DNA of 44,166 nt from Nostoc spongiaeforme FACHB-130 (lineage in GTDB: Bacteria > Cyanobacteriota > Cyanobacteriia > Cyanobacteriales > Nostocaceae): contig NZ_JACJTB010000020.1 in the NCBI RefSeq assembly GCF_014698475.1, positions 64,001 to 108,166 of the forward strand, written 5' to 3'. This document shows, in pieces, positions 7,394 to 15,982 of the stretch. The notes below the pieces were generated by a model, which did not search any database, was not told where the DNA came from, and was given only the letters and a program-made list of their open reading frames with translations. The translations under genes and the position numbers were made by a program. Position 1 is the stretch's first letter; the number at the start of each line of letters is the position of its first letter.

Positions 7394-10153
7394 ATGCAAT
7401 GGGATGAGTTTTTACGACAAGAAGCTGTTACTCATGAGTTATCCCCAGAGCAAACAGAAGCCTTTTTAGTTCGGTTGAAAGTTGAAAACACAGATAAAGG
7501 TGAAGCAAAACTAGCAAGCGATATTGATATTGGTGAGGAAGCCTTCACAAAGCGCATGGCGCAGGTATATAAGAAATTCGTTCGGAGTTGTCCTGAGTTA
7601 GCCACCTCTAAACGCGGAAAGCTAGAAATATTAAAGGCTTACCTGACAAAAAAATATAACGGTGTTCCTAATACTGCACCAAAACAAGAGATTCATCATA
7701 ATATTCCCCTGGCTTTATCTAGGGAAAAGTTTGTCGGACGTGAAGCGAAATTGCAAGAACTCCATCAACTCTTGAAAAAGAATCAACAGGTAGCAATAGC
7801 AGGGATGGGTGGAGTCGGGAAAACAGAACTAGCTTTGCAATATGCTCATTCTCACCTCGTTACTTATCAAGGCGGGATTTGTTGGTTATCCGCAGTGCAG
7901 GATGTGGGGTTACAACTGGTGCAGTTTGCAATGAATAAGCTGCAATTGAACATCCCAGATGATTCAGAGTTAGTTCCAAGAGTCCAATACTGTCTGACAA
8001 AATGGCCTGAAGGTGAGGTTTTACTGATAATTGATAACGTCACTAACTATCGAGATGAAGTTAGGTGTTATTTAGAGTCTGTTCCGGCGCGGTTTAAGCA
8101 GTTAATTACCACGCGAGAAAAATTACAGTCGCCGATAGTGCGTTTAGATTTAGATGTGCTGACACCACTAGAGGCGATGCAGTTATTAAAATCCATAATT
8201 GGTAGGGAACGACTGCGACGTGAGGCGTTAGTTGCGAGAAGACTTTGTAAGTGGTTGGGATATTTGCCACTGGGTTTAGAATTAGTCGGGCGTTATTTGT
8301 TGGGTGATGAGGAATTATCCCTAGCGGATATGTTGCAAGACTTGGAAAATGAGCGTCTGAAAAATCCGGCTTTAGTCGAAGTTCCACAAGAAATGAAGAC
8401 TGAATTGGGTGTTGCTGCTGCTTTTGAATTAAGTTGGCGGCGTTTGCGAGAAAATGCTCAAAATTTAGGCTGTGTTTTGAGTTTATTTGCTTTAGCTCCA
8501 ATTCCTTGGGAGTTAGTGGAGGGGATAACAATAAATAATGAGGCGCAAAATTGGAAGCAAGCTAGACGTGAGTTGTTACAGTTACATCTAGTTCAGTCCA
8601 AGGGTGATGGAATTTATCAACTACATCCCCTGTTGCGGGAGTTTTTTCAAGATAAGCTCGAAGGCTTAGAGCAGAAAGAGGAATTTAAGCGATCGTTTTG
8701 CGGGGTAATGGTAGAGGTTACTAAAGATATTCCGCAAGAACCTACACTTCAGGAAATTAAGGCTATTGCTTTAGTAATACCTCATTTAGCAGAAGTAGCG
8801 AAAAATTTTATTCAGTATGTCAGCGATGAAGATTTAATTTGTGTATTTACTGGCAATGCTTTTTTTTATAAAGGTCAAGGATTGTATGACAAAGCAGCAC
8901 CTTGGCTTGAGCAGTGTTTAGAAACAGCGAAACAACGCCTGGGCGAAGAACATCTCGAAGTTGCCTTTAGCCTCAATAACCTTGCAGACCTTTACGGTTG
9001 CCGAGGCAGATACAACGAAGCTGAAACATTGTCCATTCAAGCTTTGGCATTATGTCAAAAACTGCTGGGTGAAGAAGATCCTGGTATTGCTCTTATCCTC
9101 AATAACTTAGCTCATATCTATGACTATCAAGGTAAATACAGCGAAGCTAAACCTCTACTTATCAGAAGTTTGGAACTTACCCGTAAGGCTCTAGGAGAAG
9201 AAAATATAAATTTTACTGTGAGTCTCACTGGCCTAGCAGGAGTCTACCAATCTCAAGGCAAATATAGTGAAGCTGAACCTCTACTCATCCAAGCTTTGGC
9301 ACTCAGACGAAAGCTGCTAGGAGAAGAACATCTATTTGTTGCACGTAGCCTTAACAACTTGGCGTTAATCTACTATGCCCAAAGCAGATACAGCGAAGCC
9401 GAACCTTTATTTATCCAATCTTTGGAACTCAGGCGCAAGCTACTGGGAGAAGAACATCCATCTGTCGCACTTGGTCTCCACAATTTAGGTTTACTCTACG
9501 AAGCTCAAGGCAGATACACTGAAGCCGAACCTTTATTTATCCAATCTTTGGAACTCAGGCGCAAGCTACTGGGAGAAGAACATCCTGATGTTGCGACTAG
9601 CCTTCACAACCTCGCGCATCTTCATACATTTCAAGGCAGATACACTGAAGCCGAATCTCTGTTTACCCAAAACTTGGCACTCTTGCGTAAACTGGTAGGT
9701 GAAGAACATCCCGATGTTGCCACTAGCCTCCATAACTTTGCAGAACTATACCAACTCCAAGGTAAATCTGGTAAAGCCGAAGCTTTGTATAATAAGGCTC
9801 TGAAGCTCAGGCGTAAACTCTTAGGCAAAGAACATTTTGATGTTGTAACTACCCTCCATCGCTTAGTAATACTCTACATTTCCCAACGTAGATTCAGAAA
9901 AGCTGAAGTCTTGCAAATCCAAGCTTTTAAAATCACTAGCAAGCTGCTGGGAGACGACAATCCTGGTATTGTACAAAGCATTCGCGTTCTCGCATCAATT
10001 TATATTTGCCAAGGTAGATATAGAGAATCTGAATTGTTGCTCATCCGAGCTTTAGATATTTCAGAACGAAATTTAGGGTCAAATCATCCCGATACTGTGG
10101 CTGTACGTGAAAATTTAGGAGATTTGCGCGATTCTTGGAAATCTCAACACTAA
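7394..10153 (+). CDS. STAND (NB-ARC-type) NTPase with kinesin-light-chain-like TPR repeats
   Basis: A 919-residue protein in three parts. Residues 1-95 are helical; an IxxxAFTKRMAQVYKKF segment looks like a small helix-turn-helix or adaptor domain. The NTPase follows, with Walker A GMGGVGKT at 137-144, Walker B-like VLLIIDNV near 215, and GYLPLGLEL near 295, the GLPL motif of NB-ARC switches. From about 500 onward there are about ten 42-residue TPRs of the form EEHPDVATSLHNLA-LY-QGRY-EAEPL-QSLELRRKLLG. STAND proteins are ATP-dependent switches that oligomerise after ligand binding; in bacteria many serve in signalling or phage defence. No toxic effector domain is fused. The divergent membrane protein at 7002-7292 is a possible partner. 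The TPR part is recently shuffled (see 9395-9585). Confidence 0.88.
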   Translation: MQWDEFLRQEAVTHELSPEQTEAFLVRLKVENTDKGEAKLASDIDIGEEAFTKRMAQVYKKFVRSCPELATSKRGKLEILKAYLTKKYNGVPNTAPKQEIHHNIPLALSREKFVGREAKLQELHQLLKKNQQVAIAGMGGVGKTELALQYAHSHLVTYQGGICWLSAVQDVGLQLVQFAMNKLQLNIPDDSELVPRVQYCLTKWPEGEVLLIIDNVTNYRDEVRCYLESVPARFKQLITTREKLQSPIVRLDLDVLTPLEAMQLLKSIIGRERLRREALVARRLCKWLGYLPLGLELVGRYLLGDEELSLADMLQDLENERLKNPALVEVPQEMKTELGVAAAFELSWRRLRENAQNLGCVLSLFALAPIPWELVEGITINNEAQNWKQARRELLQLHLVQSKGDGIYQLHPLLREFFQDKLEGLEQKEEFKRSFCGVMVEVTKDIPQEPTLQEIKAIALVIPHLAEVAKNFIQYVSDEDLICVFTGNAFFYKGQGLYDKAAPWLEQCLETAKQRLGEEHLEVAFSLNNLADLYGCRGRYNEAETLSIQALALCQKLLGEEDPGIALILNNLAHIYDYQGKYSEAKPLLIRSLELTRKALGEENINFTVSLTGLAGVYQSQGKYSEAEPLLIQALALRRKLLGEEHLFVARSLNNLALIYYAQSRYSEAEPLFIQSLELRRKLLGEEHPSVALGLHNLGLLYEAQGRYTEAEPLFIQSLELRRKLLGEEHPDVATSLHNLAHLHTFQGRYTEAESLFTQNLALLRKLVGEEHPDVATSLHNFAELYQLQGKSGKAEALYNKALKLRRKLLGKEHFDVVTTLHRLVILYISQRRFRKAEVLQIQAFKITSKLLGDDNPGIVQSIRVLASIYICQGRYRESELLLIRALDISERNLGSNHPDTVAVRENLGDLRDSWKSQH
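9395..9585 (+). repeat. near-identical 126-base TPR-coding repeat
   Basis: A 65-base block beginning gaagccgaacctttattt is identical at 9395-9459 and 9521-9585, exactly 126 bases (one 42-residue TPR) apart. Identity at silent positions indicates recent duplication or gene conversion inside the STAND-TPR gene. Confidence 0.85.
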
Positions 10154-10189
10154 ACTTTGAGTTCCCAACCTCATCAGTCAAGCTTTGAT

Positions 10190-10363
10190 CTCCAAGTTTC
10201 ATGTTCCGAACTCGAAGTTTCATGCTTTAAACTCCAAGTTTCATGTTCCGAACTCGAATGTTCCTGTTTCAAACGAGAACGTTCATGTTCTGAACTCGAA
10301 GTTTCGTGTTCTGCACTTGAAGTTTTGTGTTCCGAACTTGAAGTTTCGTGTTCCGAACTTGAA
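10190..10363. repeat. 21-base tandem repeat array, about 8.3 copies
   Basis: Eight full units such as ctcgaagtttcatgttccg plus aa, and a final partial cttgaa. Units 1 and 3 are identical, giving a 42-base dimer pattern. Because 21 is a multiple of 3, two forward frames stay open as heptapeptide repeats (SCSELEV or SKFHVPN). Neither has a credible ribosome site, so I treat the array as non-coding. It starts about 35 bases after the STAND-TPR stop codon. Confidence 0.88.
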
Positions 10364-10403
10364 TGATGATGTGATAAAGGCGATTTTTTTACTTAAATTG
10401 TAG

Positions 10404-10745
10404 ACTGATCAGCAATCTATCAAAACATTATTAAATCAACTCGAAACTGTCTTGGCGTTTTTTGCTACGTTTGTATTAGATAGTGCCTTAGTCCAACAAA
10501 TTATGAGGTGGGATATGACAGTATTACGCTCTTCGCCTTGGTATGAAGAAATCTTTCAACGTGGACAGCGAGAAGATAGGCTATCTAGCATTGAATTAAC
10601 TCTAGAAGTCAAATTTGGCAATGAAGGATTGAATTTCATGTCAAAAATCTCTCAAATATCTGATATTGAAGAACTCAAGGCAATTCAACGTTCTATACTC
10701 ATTGCTCAGAATCTAGATGAATTGAAGCAATTACTCGAAGATTAG
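10404..10745 (+). pseudogene. 3' remnant of an Rpn-family (PD-(D/E)XK) nuclease gene
   Basis: The frame is open from just after a TAG at 10401 to the stop at 10743-10745. It encodes about 113 residues, including LAFFATFVLDSALVQQIMRWDMTVLRSSPWYEEIF. That matches the region following the nuclease domain in the large cyanobacterial Rpn/putative transposase family. The end, IEELKAIQRSILIAQNLDELKQLLED, is the usual helical tail. The N-terminal catalytic part (around 200 residues) is absent and no suitable start exists; a TTG at 10452 would be the earliest. The 21-base tandem array sits where the missing 5' end would be. Confidence 0.65.
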
Positions 10746-11075
10746 AAAATGACAATTAAATTTCATGATTTTATCTCGCGCACAGGCGCAGGGATGTGAT
10801 TTTAAATAAGAATATTCTGGTTCTGAGGTGGAATTGTGGTGTTTTGCAGTCGGTTCCGAGTTATCAGCGTATGTATTTATACGCTGATTGTAGTGAAACA
10901 GAAGTGCGATCGCACTGTAGAATCGGGATCATTGCAGGTACACAAGAGATATTGATAGCAAAACGGAAAATATGTATTGTGCCGTAACTCAACATCATCC
11001 AAACCTTGTTAGGTTTCACTATCGCTACAAATATTTCATTTGGTGATTCATGATAGGGATTCACCAGACACAAAA
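10746..11075. other. 330-base intergenic stretch
   Basis: No gene is seen. A degenerate member of the TTGGGTT palindromic repeat family lies at 10979-11028 (gtgccgtaactcaacatc and cttgttaggtttcactatcg). The 3' end of the ankyrin gene abuts the right edge. Short open frames here have no family resemblance. Confidence 0.55.
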
Positions 11076-12353
11076 TTACTCCTGTGCGCCGGCGGTTTGC
11101 AAAAGTTTGACGATATCTTGATAGCCATTAAATTCTGCCAGCATCAAAGCTGTATAACCACCACGATTTTTTAAATTGGGGTTTGCACCAGCTTGGAGTA
11201 ATATCTGCACAGTTTCAGTGTAGCCTCCAGAGGCAGCCCACATTAATGCTGTGGCTCCGGCTATGTCTTGAAAATTGACATTTGCGCCTTTGGCTACTAA
11301 CAGTTGAATGATTTCTATGTCATTGCGTTTAGCAGTTTTGAGTAATGCTGTTTGGCTATCATTGCCTAAAGTATTGGGATTAGCGCCATAGTCTAATAAT
11401 ACTTGGACTGTTTTGCTATGTCCCAAGGATATGGCACTTATTAAAGGAATTTCTAATTCTCCATAGGAGTTTGCGCCAGAACGCAGCAATGCTTCGAGAA
11501 TTTCGCTGTGTCCTTGCAATACAGAGACTAATATGGGTGTGTCGCCTAAGTTATTTCTCAGTTGGACATTTGCACCGCGACTGAGTAACACTTGCACTAC
11601 GTCAAGATGTCCTTCGACAACGGCAATATGTAATGCTGTTTCACCGTCTTTGTCTTGCAGATTAACTTGGGCATCTTTATCTAGTAAAGCAGAAGCGATC
11701 GCACTATTACCAGCCGCCGCCGCCGCTAATAATGCTGTACCCCCATCGCTGTTTTGTAAGTTAACATCTGCACCAGCCGCTAACAATGCTTGGACAATTT
11801 CTAAATTTCCCAAGTCCGCCGCAATCATCAAGAGTGTTTCGCCATCTTCATCTTGAAGATTTACATCTGCGCCATTTTGTGATAAAGCTTGTACAATTGT
11901 GGGGTTTCTTTGTTTGACTGCCAATTTCAAAGCAGTATCATCATCTTTATCGGCAAGATTTACCTTTGCACCAGCCGCAAGTAATATTTGGACTACTTCT
12001 ATATAACCTTTGAGTGCTGCTGCCATTAAGGCGGTGCTGCCATCTTCGTTGATAGCATTAACATCAGCACCCCTGGATATTAAAAGCTGCACAATATCTA
12101 CTTGTTTATTACTTGCAGCCAACATCAACGCCGTTAAACCATAGCGTTTTCTTGGTAAGTTGATATTTGCCCCGGCATCTAAAAGCGATCGCACAATTTC
12201 GGTGTAGCCTAAATTAGCAGCATACATTAACGCCGTCGTCCCATCGCGATCGCACGCATCTACATTGACACCAGCCGCTAAAATCTCACTCAGCCGCTTG
12301 ATATCTCCAATTTTTGCAGCCTTCAGCAGCAAGACATCGTTGTTTTCCGTCAT
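11076..12353 (-). CDS. ankyrin-repeat protein
   Basis: A 425-residue protein made almost entirely of 13 ankyrin repeats of about 33 residues, each of the form DG-TALM-AA-GY-EIVQ-LLAAGADVNLQ. The first repeat (DVLLLKAAKIGDIKRLSEIL) and the last are capping units. Repeat 10 is slightly shortened (LEIPLISAISLGHSKTVQ). There is no signal peptide or membrane segment and no enzymatic domain, so it is probably a soluble cytoplasmic binding protein. The ATG at 12353 follows aggattt on the minus strand. The partner is unknown. Confidence 0.92.
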   Translation of the reverse strand: MTENNDVLLLKAAKIGDIKRLSEILAAGVNVDACDRDGTTALMYAANLGYTEIVRSLLDAGANINLPRKRYGLTALMLAASNKQVDIVQLLISRGADVNAINEDGSTALMAAALKGYIEVVQILLAAGAKVNLADKDDDTALKLAVKQRNPTIVQALSQNGADVNLQDEDGETLLMIAADLGNLEIVQALLAAGADVNLQNSDGGTALLAAAAAGNSAIASALLDKDAQVNLQDKDGETALHIAVVEGHLDVVQVLLSRGANVQLRNNLGDTPILVSVLQGHSEILEALLRSGANSYGELEIPLISAISLGHSKTVQVLLDYGANPNTLGNDSQTALLKTAKRNDIEIIQLLVAKGANVNFQDIAGATALMWAASGGYTETVQILLQAGANPNLKNRGGYTALMLAEFNGYQDIVKLLQTAGAQE

Positions 12354-12470
12354 GAATCAAATCCTGCCCAGGCGGTTTTATCATCTATAGTTTGAAATTC
12401 TTTAAGTACTTTTGCAATAGGGCTGTCTGAGGAAAGTATTGAGTGCTGAGTCAACGCAACCCATCACGCC

Positions 12471-12510
12471 TAATTAATTACAAATTACGAACTCCGAATT
12501 ACGAATTACC
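12471..12510. repeat. short AT-rich tandem repeat
   Basis: Imperfect repeats of (c/g)aattacgaa and caaattacgaa between the ankyrin gene and the DUF4079 gene. Similar words recur at 22872-22905 and 40243-40268. Confidence 0.5.
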
Positions 12511-12561
12511 CTTAGACTTGTGCTAATTTTTATTAAGATTTAAGAATTGAGCGAGAACACA

Positions 12562-13032
12562 ATGAGTCTGGAACTGTCTCCCGTGGTGAAATACTGGCTT
12601 AACTTTTTCCACCCGCTAATCATGTGGGTGCTTTTGGCGCTTTCACTTTATGCTGCTTATTTGGGATTGCAAGTACAGCGTACCAGAAACGCTCAAGGTG
12701 AAGAAAAGAAAGAACTGATTAAAGGCAAATTTAATGACAAACACTACCAAATGGGGTCTATCATCTTAGCTTTGATGGTAGCTGGTGCAGTTGGTGGGAT
12801 GGCTGTTACCTATATTAATAACGGCAAGTTATTTGTGGGGCCGCACTTGCTGGCGGGGCTAGGAATGACTAGTTTAGTAGCTTTTTCTGCTTCCCTATCT
12901 CCTTTTATGAAAAAAGGCGCAAATTGGGCAAGAATCACGCACATCTTGTTAAATTTTGCGATTTTAGGTCTATTTACTTGGCAGGCTATTACTGGCGTGC
13001 AGATTGTACAAAGAATTTTGAGTAATGCTTAG
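12562..13032 (+). CDS. DUF4079 family membrane protein
   Basis: A 156-residue protein with four predicted membrane helices: LIMWVLLALSLYAAYLGL near 17-35, IILALMVAGAVGGMAVTYI near 70-90, LLAGLGMTSLVAFSASL near 95-115, and ILLNFAILGLFTWQAITGV near 130-148. Conserved His residues at the start of helix 1 (FFHP) and helix 3 (GPHLLAG) resemble those of cytochrome b561-like or DUF4079 proteins, which may bind haem; haem binding here is inference. The ATG at 12562 is preferred over a TTG at 12547, since MSLELSPVVKYW gives the family-like N-terminus. It is common in cyanobacteria and its function is not established. Confidence 0.82.
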   Translation: MSLELSPVVKYWLNFFHPLIMWVLLALSLYAAYLGLQVQRTRNAQGEEKKELIKGKFNDKHYQMGSIILALMVAGAVGGMAVTYINNGKLFVGPHLLAGLGMTSLVAFSASLSPFMKKGANWARITHILLNFAILGLFTWQAITGVQIVQRILSNA

Positions 13033-13108
13033 TTAATAGTCAAATGAATTATGAAGTCTAAAATTATTTTTTCAGACTTCATAATTCATACTTCAAACTT
13101 TAGTTGAT

Positions 13109-13789
13109 TCAACGCTTCTTTTTAGAATTAGCAAGAAAAGGTATGCCCAAAGACTGATGAAAGTCTTCTTGAACTTTGCGGGTTAAGCGACGAGAGACTT
13201 GGCGAACAATTTGATTTAGTAAGCGATCGCCTGTAGATTGGATGAGGGACTGGGGCAATCGTTGGATAAATCTGGGAAAGTGAAGATAAACCTTTAAATC
13301 TAAATCCCATTCAACCCGTGTCACCGTACTGGAAATCGCCGCATCATCACTGGGATACTCTTTTAATTGCATTGATGCTCGATAATCTACATCGTAACCG
13401 GGTGCTTGATAATCAGGAATGGGTATCGTCCGAATACGATATATTCCTTCTTCTGGTGGTAAAAGTTCTAAACCAACTTTCGGCTCCACTTCATAACCAA
13501 AAGAGCCGAAACGACCAATAATTAAAGCGTAGCCATTTTCTCCTAGTGGCTGTACCTTCATTGGTTCAGCACAACGTGTAAACCACGACGAATGAGCATT
13601 GAGATATTCCGCAACTTGATCTACTGGAGCATACATCTCCATATAATCGCTGTAGCAACCACAAAATCGGGTTTGATGGTCAAAATTTGTATCAGAAACT
13701 ACATGATCAGTTTCTACTAGGTTGGCTTCTACAGGTAAAACAGTTTCTTTTATATCTAAGGAGTGATATTCGCCGTTTGTTGAAAGCAT
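13109..13789 (-). CDS. DUF1997 family protein
   Basis: A 226-residue soluble protein typical of cyanobacteria and plastids. Recognisable segments are YMEMYAPVDQVAEYLNAHSSWF with RCAEPMKV, then GENGYALIIGRFGSFGYEVEP, GIYRIRTIPIPDY and VEWDLDLKVYLHFPRF. The overall pattern is that of a START/polyketide-cyclase-like helix-grip fold, which would suggest binding of a hydrophobic ligand. That is inference. The ATG at 13789 has AGGGG about ten bases upstream; a TTG one codon earlier is less likely. It stands alone, divergent from the SDR gene. Confidence 0.87.
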   Translation of the reverse strand: MLSTNGEYHSLDIKETVLPVEANLVETDHVVSDTNFDHQTRFCGCYSDYMEMYAPVDQVAEYLNAHSSWFTRCAEPMKVQPLGENGYALIIGRFGSFGYEVEPKVGLELLPPEEGIYRIRTIPIPDYQAPGYDVDYRASMQLKEYPSDDAAISSTVTRVEWDLDLKVYLHFPRFIQRLPQSLIQSTGDRLLNQIVRQVSRRLTRKVQEDFHQSLGIPFLANSKKKR

Positions 13790-13960
13790 CAAGCATTCCC
13801 CTCTGAGATGGCGTTTGGCTAGGTTTATGATTCCCTGGTGACTTGGGTGATTTCGTAGGCAAAATTCTATTTTGGCTGAAACTTTAACATTCTGTCATAA
13901 ACTTTATGAAATTACTAAAATACGGATAAATCACATACTAGTTTTTTAAGGTATTGTTTT

Positions 13961-14617
13961 ATGAAAGCGTTTGTTGCTGGGGCTACAGGTGAAACAGGTC
14001 GCCGCATTGTCCAAGAGTTAGTAGCGCGTAACATTTCTGTACGGGCATTTGTACGGGATATCCAGACAGCTAAAGCAATTTTACCTCCTGATGTGGAGTT
14101 AGTGGTTGGTGATGTGTTGCAAGCAGATAGTCTCGCGGCTGCTTTAGGAGACAGTACTGTGTTGCTGTGTGCGACTGGCGCAAAACCAAGTTTTGATCCG
14201 ACTGGGCCATATAAAGTAGATTTTGAAGGTACAAAAAATTTAGTGGATGCTGCTAAAGCCAAGGGAATTGAGCATTTTGTTTTAGTGTCTTCCTTGTGTA
14301 CATCTCTGCTATTCCATCCTTTAAATTTGTTTTGGTTAATTTTAGTTTGGAAAAAGCAAGCCGAGGAATACATTCAAAAAAGTGGTCTTACCTATACAAT
14401 TGTGCGACCTGGCGGTTTAAAAAACGAAGATAATACTGATGCTATCGTGATGCAGAGTGCAGATACATTATTCGATGGTAGTATTCCGCGCCAAAAAGTT
14501 GCCCAAGTTTCGGTTGCAGCACTCTTTGAACCAGCCGCCCGCAATAAGATTGTAGAGATTATTGCTAAACCAGATGCGAGTATAAAAACATTTGGGGAGT
14601 TGTTTCAGCAATGCTGA
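13961..14617 (+). CDS. atypical short-chain dehydrogenase, NAD(P)-binding
   Basis: A 218-residue protein with the N-terminal dinucleotide motif VAGATGETGRR (GxTGxxG at 7-12). The following RDIQTAK stretch favours NADP(H). It belongs to the atypical SDR group that includes NmrA-like and plant Tic62-like proteins: DVLQADSLAAALGDSTVLLC, EHFVLVSSL, then YTIVRPGGLKNED. The usual YxxxK catalytic pair is not obvious; a W-K-K-Q-A-E-E-Y-I segment sits at the corresponding position. Activity may therefore be redox sensing or binding rather than classic reduction. Single gene, ATG start. Confidence 0.88.
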   Translation: MKAFVAGATGETGRRIVQELVARNISVRAFVRDIQTAKAILPPDVELVVGDVLQADSLAAALGDSTVLLCATGAKPSFDPTGPYKVDFEGTKNLVDAAKAKGIEHFVLVSSLCTSLLFHPLNLFWLILVWKKQAEEYIQKSGLTYTIVRPGGLKNEDNTDAIVMQSADTLFDGSIPRQKVAQVSVAALFEPAARNKIVEIIAKPDASIKTFGELFQQC

Positions 14618-15021
14618 CATAGAAGTGATGAGTTATGAGTAGTGATGAGTTATGAGTCCAGTAGGGTGTGTTAGGCGTAAGCCGTAACGCACTGAGAACT
14701 TTGCGGTAGATTTTTTCATAATTTTGTGTAATTCCTATTTACTCATTACTCATTACTCATATCTTGCACCAGGCGACTGAAGTCGCGGCTACACAGGCAA
14801 AACCCGCCTACGCGGGTTCCAAACCCTTGATTTCTCGTCAGTCCGCGTAGGCGGACTTCGTTTGTATAGCCGCGAATTCCATTCGCTGGGGCTAGGTGCA
14901 AGATGTGAGACTACTCATTACTCATTACTCAGCCGTCCGACTTTTAACCCGACTTTAGCCGACTGACAAAATAAAGTGCGATCGCTTAGGCTATTGGGCG
15001 TAGAGTTGAAAACATCACAAT
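14618..15021. other. 404-base intergenic stretch filled with repeats
   Basis: No gene is seen. It holds gtgatgagttatgagt in tandem at 14624-14655 and a gtgttaggcgtaagccgtaac repeat-like segment near 14667. Two blocks of actcattactcattactc (14740-14760 and 14911-14931) flank the large inverted element at 14761-14904. The promoter of the diiron gene must lie between about 14935 and 15021. Confidence 0.65.
14761..14904. repeat. 144-base inverted composite repeat
   Basis: The ends are a perfect 10-base inverted repeat (atcttgcacc at 14761-14770, ggtgcaagat at 14895-14904). Inside, the left half has gcggctacacaggcaaaa and a cccgcctacgcggg hairpin. The right half is the reverse of a related unit (gtccgcgtaggcggac, then tttgtatagccgcg). 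It is therefore two diverged copies of one repeat joined head to head. The unit shares ggctatacaaac with the repeat at 2737-2789. Confidence 0.75.
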
Positions 15022-15954
15022 ATGGTTCATACTACCAGCCCATTAGCAGCAGATTTGCCTGGCAAAAGCTATACTGTGCCTAACTATTGGCAAATACAGC
15101 AGCGTCTTTGTTCACTGATAGATAACTATGTAGCGGACAAACAGCTACAGGAACGCTTAGAAGATTTACCAAAACAATTTACTCATCCCCAACCGCGTCC
15201 TTGGAAGCCAATTGACTGGCAAGCTATTAACCATAGTCAAATTATTGGGATCAAACCAGATGTATTCTTATCCGTTTTGATAGGTGCAATGGATACAGAA
15301 GCACCAATTCGCGGTTACACCCAAACCAGTCGTCAATATTTAGAGAAATTACATCCCCAGATGGGGCAGTTTGTAGGTGGAACAGTCAATGAAGCTGGTG
15401 AACTGCAAGAAATTGGCTTGTGGGAAAAAGAAGAACGCCAACATACACCAGCGTTAATGAAAATTTACACCCAATTAACCGGCGAAAAAATCACCCCCAA
15501 ACACCGCATTGTTAGAGGCTATATCCCTACAGATGATCCGCACGAAGATTTATATCGCCACGGCTTACACCGCGTCGCTACAGAATATGGTGCAACTTGT
15601 CTTTACTTGTGGCTAATGGCGCACACAACAGGCGCACTCCAAGATGTGCTGGAAGAACTCGCCAAGGATGAAATCAACCACATGACCAAATTTTGGGGCT
15701 TTGGAGTCTGGACTTTTCCCGATACAGGACTCATCCGCATCACCACAACCCTCATCAAAACCCGTTCGCAAAACTACGAACGTAATAACTTGATGCGTAC
15801 TCTACGCCGCATGATGAATACACTCAACTGGAACGCCTGGACACCCACCAACAAAGCCACCCTACTGTTCACCTTCACCTATACGATGCACCGTCTCTGG
15901 AAGTGGCACAACAGCCTGACTCCAGAGTATTTACAAAACATATTGGCATCTTAA
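15022..15954 (+). CDS. ferritin-like diiron protein, acyl-ACP desaturase-like
   Basis: A 310-residue helical protein with a full set of carboxylate/histidine diiron ligands: Glu93 (MDTEAP), Glu138 and His141 (EKEERQH), Glu188 (RVATEYGA), and Glu217 and His220 (KDEINH). The E...ExxH...E...ExxH order and the EERQH/DEINH motifs are those of the soluble stearoyl-ACP desaturase and related ferritin-like oxygenases. It probably activates O2 on a hydrophobic or carrier-bound substrate, but the substrate is unknown. The ATG at 15022 is the first in frame. The stop is 28 bases before uppS on the same strand, so the two are likely co-transcribed. Confidence 0.75.
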   Translation: MVHTTSPLAADLPGKSYTVPNYWQIQQRLCSLIDNYVADKQLQERLEDLPKQFTHPQPRPWKPIDWQAINHSQIIGIKPDVFLSVLIGAMDTEAPIRGYTQTSRQYLEKLHPQMGQFVGGTVNEAGELQEIGLWEKEERQHTPALMKIYTQLTGEKITPKHRIVRGYIPTDDPHEDLYRHGLHRVATEYGATCLYLWLMAHTTGALQDVLEELAKDEINHMTKFWGFGVWTFPDTGLIRITTTLIKTRSQNYERNNLMRTLRRMMNTLNWNAWTPTNKATLLFTFTYTMHRLWKWHNSLTPEYLQNILAS

Positions 15955-15982
15955 AACTCTCCTTTTATTTAGCAAAACCATC

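Noticed and set aside
10157-10403. Two repeat-peptide frames across the 21-base array
   Set aside because: Both need TTG starts without a ribosome site, and the openness follows from the 21-base period.
14618-15021. Possible CRISPR-like array because of repeated actcattactc blocks
   Set aside because: The repeats are short, directly tandem and lack unique spacers of constant length; no cas genes are present.
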